Positions 6,701 through 7,021 of a stretch of 7,021 nt of DNA are shown one piece after another (positions within the stretch are counted from its first letter, which is position 1; each line of letters opens with the position of its first letter). Below the pieces are notes generated by a model that ran no database searches, was not told the origin of the DNA, and worked only from the letters and a program-made list of their open reading frames with translations. Source of the DNA: Candidatus Rhabdochlamydia sp. (lineage in GTDB: Bacteria > Chlamydiota > Chlamydiia > Chlamydiales > Rhabdochlamydiaceae); assembly GCA_030044075.1 (NCBI GenBank), contig JASHWM010000199.1, forward strand, positions 1 through 7,021, written 5' to 3'. The position numbers and the translations under genes are program-made.

Positions 6701-7021
6701 TTTGATTTGGGCCTATCCCTGAAGTCCTTGTTAAAATGACATCATTGGATGCAGTAACAATAATATCCCCATCAGAACCTGACTGCCAAAGACGGTTGCT
6801 TCCACCTGCAGCAAGGGATTCCATCCTTAAATTTGTGCATTCTATTACTACGTTTGATGCAGTTCCTCTATTGTCTATTCCAGTGATATTACCAGTCGTC
6901 GATTGAATGATGACGTCGCCGCCTGCAGAAAGGTAAAGACCAATTCCAGTTGAAGGGGTTTGCCCACCAGAGTTGGGAAGAATATCGTTCATTATTGTAA
7001 TATTGTTTGTGGCAATAAGAT
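741..7021 (-). CDS. Giant beta-helix repeat protein, filamentous-haemagglutinin-like exoprotein (5' end outside the window)
   Basis: The frame is open from the right edge to TAA at 741-743. The ATG at 6990-6992 is not the start: at least nine more codons continue upstream without a stop and read LIATNNITI, which is repeat-like. Residues here are counted from that Met. Residues 1-494 are degenerate Gly/Ser/Thr/Asn-rich coils. Residues 495-1438 form a five-coil super-repeat region with a recurrent I-x-I-x-C motif. Residues about 1505-1675 hold YALIGHG-like coils, about 1680-1980 a less regular end region, 1983-1992 a Pro-rich linker, and 1993-2083 a short basic domain. Alternating hydrophobic residues, Gly-Gly turns and one (Y/F)A.I.T motif per coil of about 32 residues indicate a right-handed beta-helix. 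Size and composition best fit a secreted two-partner-secretion type adhesin or surface fibre. The export signal and any TPS domain would lie outside the window. A chlamydial Pmp is less likely: GGAI occurs three times, but FxxN is not arrayed and there is no C-terminal barrel. The coding region is certain; the function is inferred. Confidence 0.9.
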   Translation of the reverse strand, partial: LIATNNITIMNDILPNSGGQTPSTGIGLYLSAGGDVIIQSTTGNITGIDNRGTASNVVIECTNLRMESLAAGGSNRLWQSGSDGDIIVTASNDVILTRTSGIGPNQISASAAVEINAGGNVSLVDNCSILGGPVDITAANMSFVGGTGTFDGSGIIIFPSTDPSTIDIAGSISCTITGSDTTSQIFSSGTNALNVSFTTFVADAGSGINNTVGIINTGPLNITAPDPEASITLTSGAATGQTARIVSGDALSIDMPNGVLSMQSSGISSSSNNIGGVSANITTDTLSMVSAGVMQSSITATTGDIELTLGPGDSSLQALGNLPTPIQSLGAGNITVNMLDGASLQLTGNGMVSGADALITTTSGNITFNALETGNGVLIGIGGLTTNAEIFTSSGGSINMSLGDGSVFLGNTSSTSFQTGDASIYTDLGGSIDISAGSIFVTAPLAPGGGTQGNATIYTSAPNSSITLDADVIRVISEGDLITNSIASIQTNANSGNNPITITCASLTLQGAVSTTTTNGYAQLATIIGDISITSSNIVQLNGGVANYSYASISTGMGGNITIDGFSAISLNAGTGLNSYAQILLSSTSGFVSIGPTIAAKSLSLMGNSGTNAFAQVVASATNGTISINSGSMILLGDGSATSGYAAIQTTGSGGAIAIDCTGNITLTGGDGTSANYATIQTTGSGGAISIDCTGNITLTAGDGTDEDYAMIQTTGAGGAISIDCTGNITLTAGDGTGENYATIQTTNVSGSNTILIDCNDLTLDGVQTASTGMGYAAISTEQSNITIDPSGAVTLNGGGGDTSYASITTNSGGGIIFSGSGGSSLNLNGGSGTESYAEVTPASSGGFIDITVNSISLQGGSSATDGFATIQTTGVANPIAIDSDYISLTGGNGSGNDYATIETMGASAASTLMIECTDLTLQGVTSASTGLGFAEISTEQSPITILVNGTFDIFGGVGNNSYARIVTYTAGGITIEGPSPGSNLSNITLKGGSGIISYAEILPAAAAGSFVSIAAESLTLQGGSSQASGFATIQTQGVSNDITITCTNSFGSGPITLTGGNGGSATSDNSASIQTTANGSTISLTTGSSISLTGGVGPSGSNNSAVILTQTVSSSDSITISCGSLSLTGEGTTPSAASSSYAFVSALSSDISITAFQGISLSGGVGDSSYADITTTHGGNIQILGTSSMRLTGGSGTDSEARIATATTAGGGTIQITGDSLLLQGGTSSGNGRASIDTRSSGDFIDITCTAGRGAVSLIGGPGTGDDYAVIETLATTGANTVSISCSTLTLSGATGASTGNSYALIQTQNSDIDLTIARGATLTGGDGAMTFASILTQTDGAIQILGASNISMTGGSGGDSEARITPAYTSGTGDLSITASSLNLFGGSGSGNDNAILSTGPFATGSSLTLSLTGNLGVFGGTANGTNTKALIQTTTSPGPLTISCSDLTIQGSQTPNADNASASIWSSDGNLNVTASGSILVQGGVANSTRATLYDLTSTMTLTAGGSVTVQGGTGTNSFAQIGVYSRPTVDVPISFLNIGGNLTVAGGISGTGNYALIGHGSPFQTISANYMGGISFSSITGNASIIGGTIVGMIGSDNFAQVGHVNSQNTSTFITANIDLPAIGGTLFITGGGGARDYALLGQGGQSNIGGDGFRGSFTISANSIRMARTSLLDDSSFSVIGFVNRGTSSISPVSVFSSGMSIFSNLDLIIGSLADGASDAGVGALILSGSSISMIDLTSIDITTGRACTLVSPLVSAAADNEFIGILAGQATGTVDITIDAGATISLLSQDLTVASSAVIQNCNPQNFTPSSNFIDLTSGGTMIFQKIAGDGNSVFSSGDLSLFAANSIILGGDLHSEENMLIIAGRSMFVTGTGSIENINHANPLIIVVDNDNPNPPEIGANDGFILLPGGTIINGGGVGQIGIYSTTQPMTYIADGVAPSLNNSVFVPGPQFVDTPTEKWDIYYPAGIITPISPFYTIFYKNTRPPPPPVPPPPIDIAGHMRVTYLSNLLISQMLFEQVPLLDDYMYWDLHFRVNYNRKEYKSNFKKAQGQRTSFDDALGQKFSIKRERYFIKQELLTPLDFRKY
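744..1016 (-). other. Short basic C-terminal domain of the giant protein
   Basis: Residues 1993-2083 (91 aa) begin IDIAGHMRVTYL and end DFRKY. They include a helical-looking LLISQMLFEQ, an aromatic DDYMYWDLHFRVNY and a basic tail with about 8 Lys and 7 Arg. The preceding two thousand residues hold only a handful of Lys. It is far too short for the roughly 250-300-residue autotransporter barrel, and I see no LPxTG or PEP-CTERM type signal. I do not recognise the domain. It could be a membrane or envelope anchor, a chaperone-binding region, or a processed prodomain. Confidence 0.6.
1017..1046 (-). other. Pro-rich linker in the giant protein
   Basis: Residues 1983-1992 read PPPPPVPPPP. They follow an aromatic stretch that includes KWDIYYPAG and FYTIFYKN, which probably closes the beta-helix. 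Such stiff Pro segments often separate an extracellular stalk from an anchoring or processed C-terminal part; FhaB-type proteins also have a Pro-rich region near the C-terminus. Confidence 0.85.
1949..2463 (-). repeat. Second coil family with Y/F-A-x-I-G-(H/Q) motif
   Basis: Residues about 1505-1675 contain five spaced variants: SFAQIGVYS, NYALIGHGS, NFAQVGHVN, DYALLGQGG and SFSVIGFVN. The (Y/F)A.(I/V/L) ladder is kept, but the usual T/S after it is replaced by Gly and often by His or Gln. The coils between are longer and lack the Cys motif. As I recall, AQIGHGG-like coils occur in large filamentous-haemagglutinin-type proteins of several phyla, which supports that family; this was not checked. 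Confidence 0.7.
2679..5510 (-). repeat. Five-coil super-repeat region, five tandem blocks
   Basis: The motif I-x-(I/V)-(D/E/S/T)-C-x-x-L-(T/S)-(L/I)-x-G marks the start of each block. Its Cys codons lie at 5508-5510, 4743-4745, 4269-4271, 3651-3653, 3159-3161 and 2679-2681 (residues 495, 750, 908, 1114, 1278, 1438). Block lengths are 765, 474, 618, 492 and 480 bp. The three short blocks hold five coils in a fixed order: a Cys coil ending STG..YA.I.T, a coil with (A/D)(I/V)..L.GG, a (G/S)SGT.S(Y/E)A coil, a SL.LQGG coil, and a coil with LTGG.G...(D/N)YA. The 618-bp block has one extra coil and the 765-bp block three. Blocks 2 and 1 share a STEQS segment and much DNA sequence around the block boundary with block 3, pointing to duplication of whole blocks. 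Confidence 0.85.
4781..5078 (-). repeat. Tandem array of near-identical 96-bp coil units
   Basis: Three consecutive 96-bp units (4781-4876, 4877-4972, 4973-5068) plus a 10-bp start of a fourth; the sequence TTGTTTGGAT (plus strand) begins each at 4781, 4877, 4973 and 5069. By eye, unit 1 and unit 2 differ at about 10 positions and unit 2 and unit 3 at about 13. Each encodes one 32-residue coil with GGAI, IDCTGN and ITLT, then a Gly/Asp turn and (N/D)YA.IQTT. A more diverged relative lies at the 4743-4745 side. The high identity and in-frame length mark it as the most recent expansion in the gene and a likely site of copy-number change. Confidence 0.9.
5511..7021 (-). repeat. Degenerate beta-helix coils, upstream part of the giant gene
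   Basis: Residues 1-494 and the codons upstream show coil-like strands (GGSI.MS, GGSIDIS, GNITF, GDI.LT) and Gly turns, but without the regular (S/N)YA.I.T and five-coil order seen downstream. Three cysteines occur, in IECTNL, VDNCSI and SISCTI. Lysine is absent from the part encoded here. This section looks older and more diverged than the central repeats, or built from a different coil lineage. Confidence 0.65.

Overview
The window holds two housekeeping genes, one tRNA and the 3' part of one very large repetitive surface-protein gene. Several features suggest a member of the Chlamydiota, probably an amoeba-associated 'environmental' lineage rather than Chlamydia itself. The thioredoxin resembles chlamydial TrxA in its C-terminal half (a PTLILFKDGKEV segment followed by VGL.D.DS), as far as I can recall those sequences. 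A TrmL/YibK (SPOUT) methyltransferase lies next to trxA, as I remember it doing in Chlamydia. The giant gene encodes a beta-helix protein with some GGAI motifs. The phylum assignment is an inference and was not checked against a database.

Layout. Positions 1-161 (+) are the last 52 codons of a trmL-type tRNA 2'-O-methyltransferase gene. It runs tail-to-tail into trxA (141-467, -), and the two coding regions overlap by 21 bp. Positions 468-648 are a divergent intergenic region. It contains a Shine-Dalgarno site and a candidate promoter for trxA, and a strong candidate promoter for tRNA-Leu(CAG) (649-732, +). Eight bases after the tRNA, the stop codon of the giant minus-strand gene begins. That gene fills 741-7021 and is still open at the window edge, so its true start and N-terminal export region are not visible.

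The giant protein has at least 2,092 complete codons in the window. It is built of about 32-residue Gly/Ser/Thr/Asn-rich beta-helix coils and most resembles large filamentous-haemagglutinin-like (two-partner-secretion type) exoproteins. The central part (2679-5510) has a nested architecture: five coils form a super-repeat of about 158-164 residues, marked by a recurrent I-x-I-x-C motif. One super-repeat has expanded locally through three near-identical tandem 96-bp units (4781-5078). A different coil family (YALIGHG-like) follows, then a cap region, a Pro-rich linker, and a short basic C-terminal domain of 91 residues that is not an autotransporter barrel.

Functionally, the left 0.75 kb is ordinary translation and redox housekeeping. 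The interest lies in the giant repetitive protein, its cysteine and aromatic ladders, its unusual C-terminus, and its tight convergence with a tRNA gene. No mobile element, CRISPR array or riboswitch is visible.
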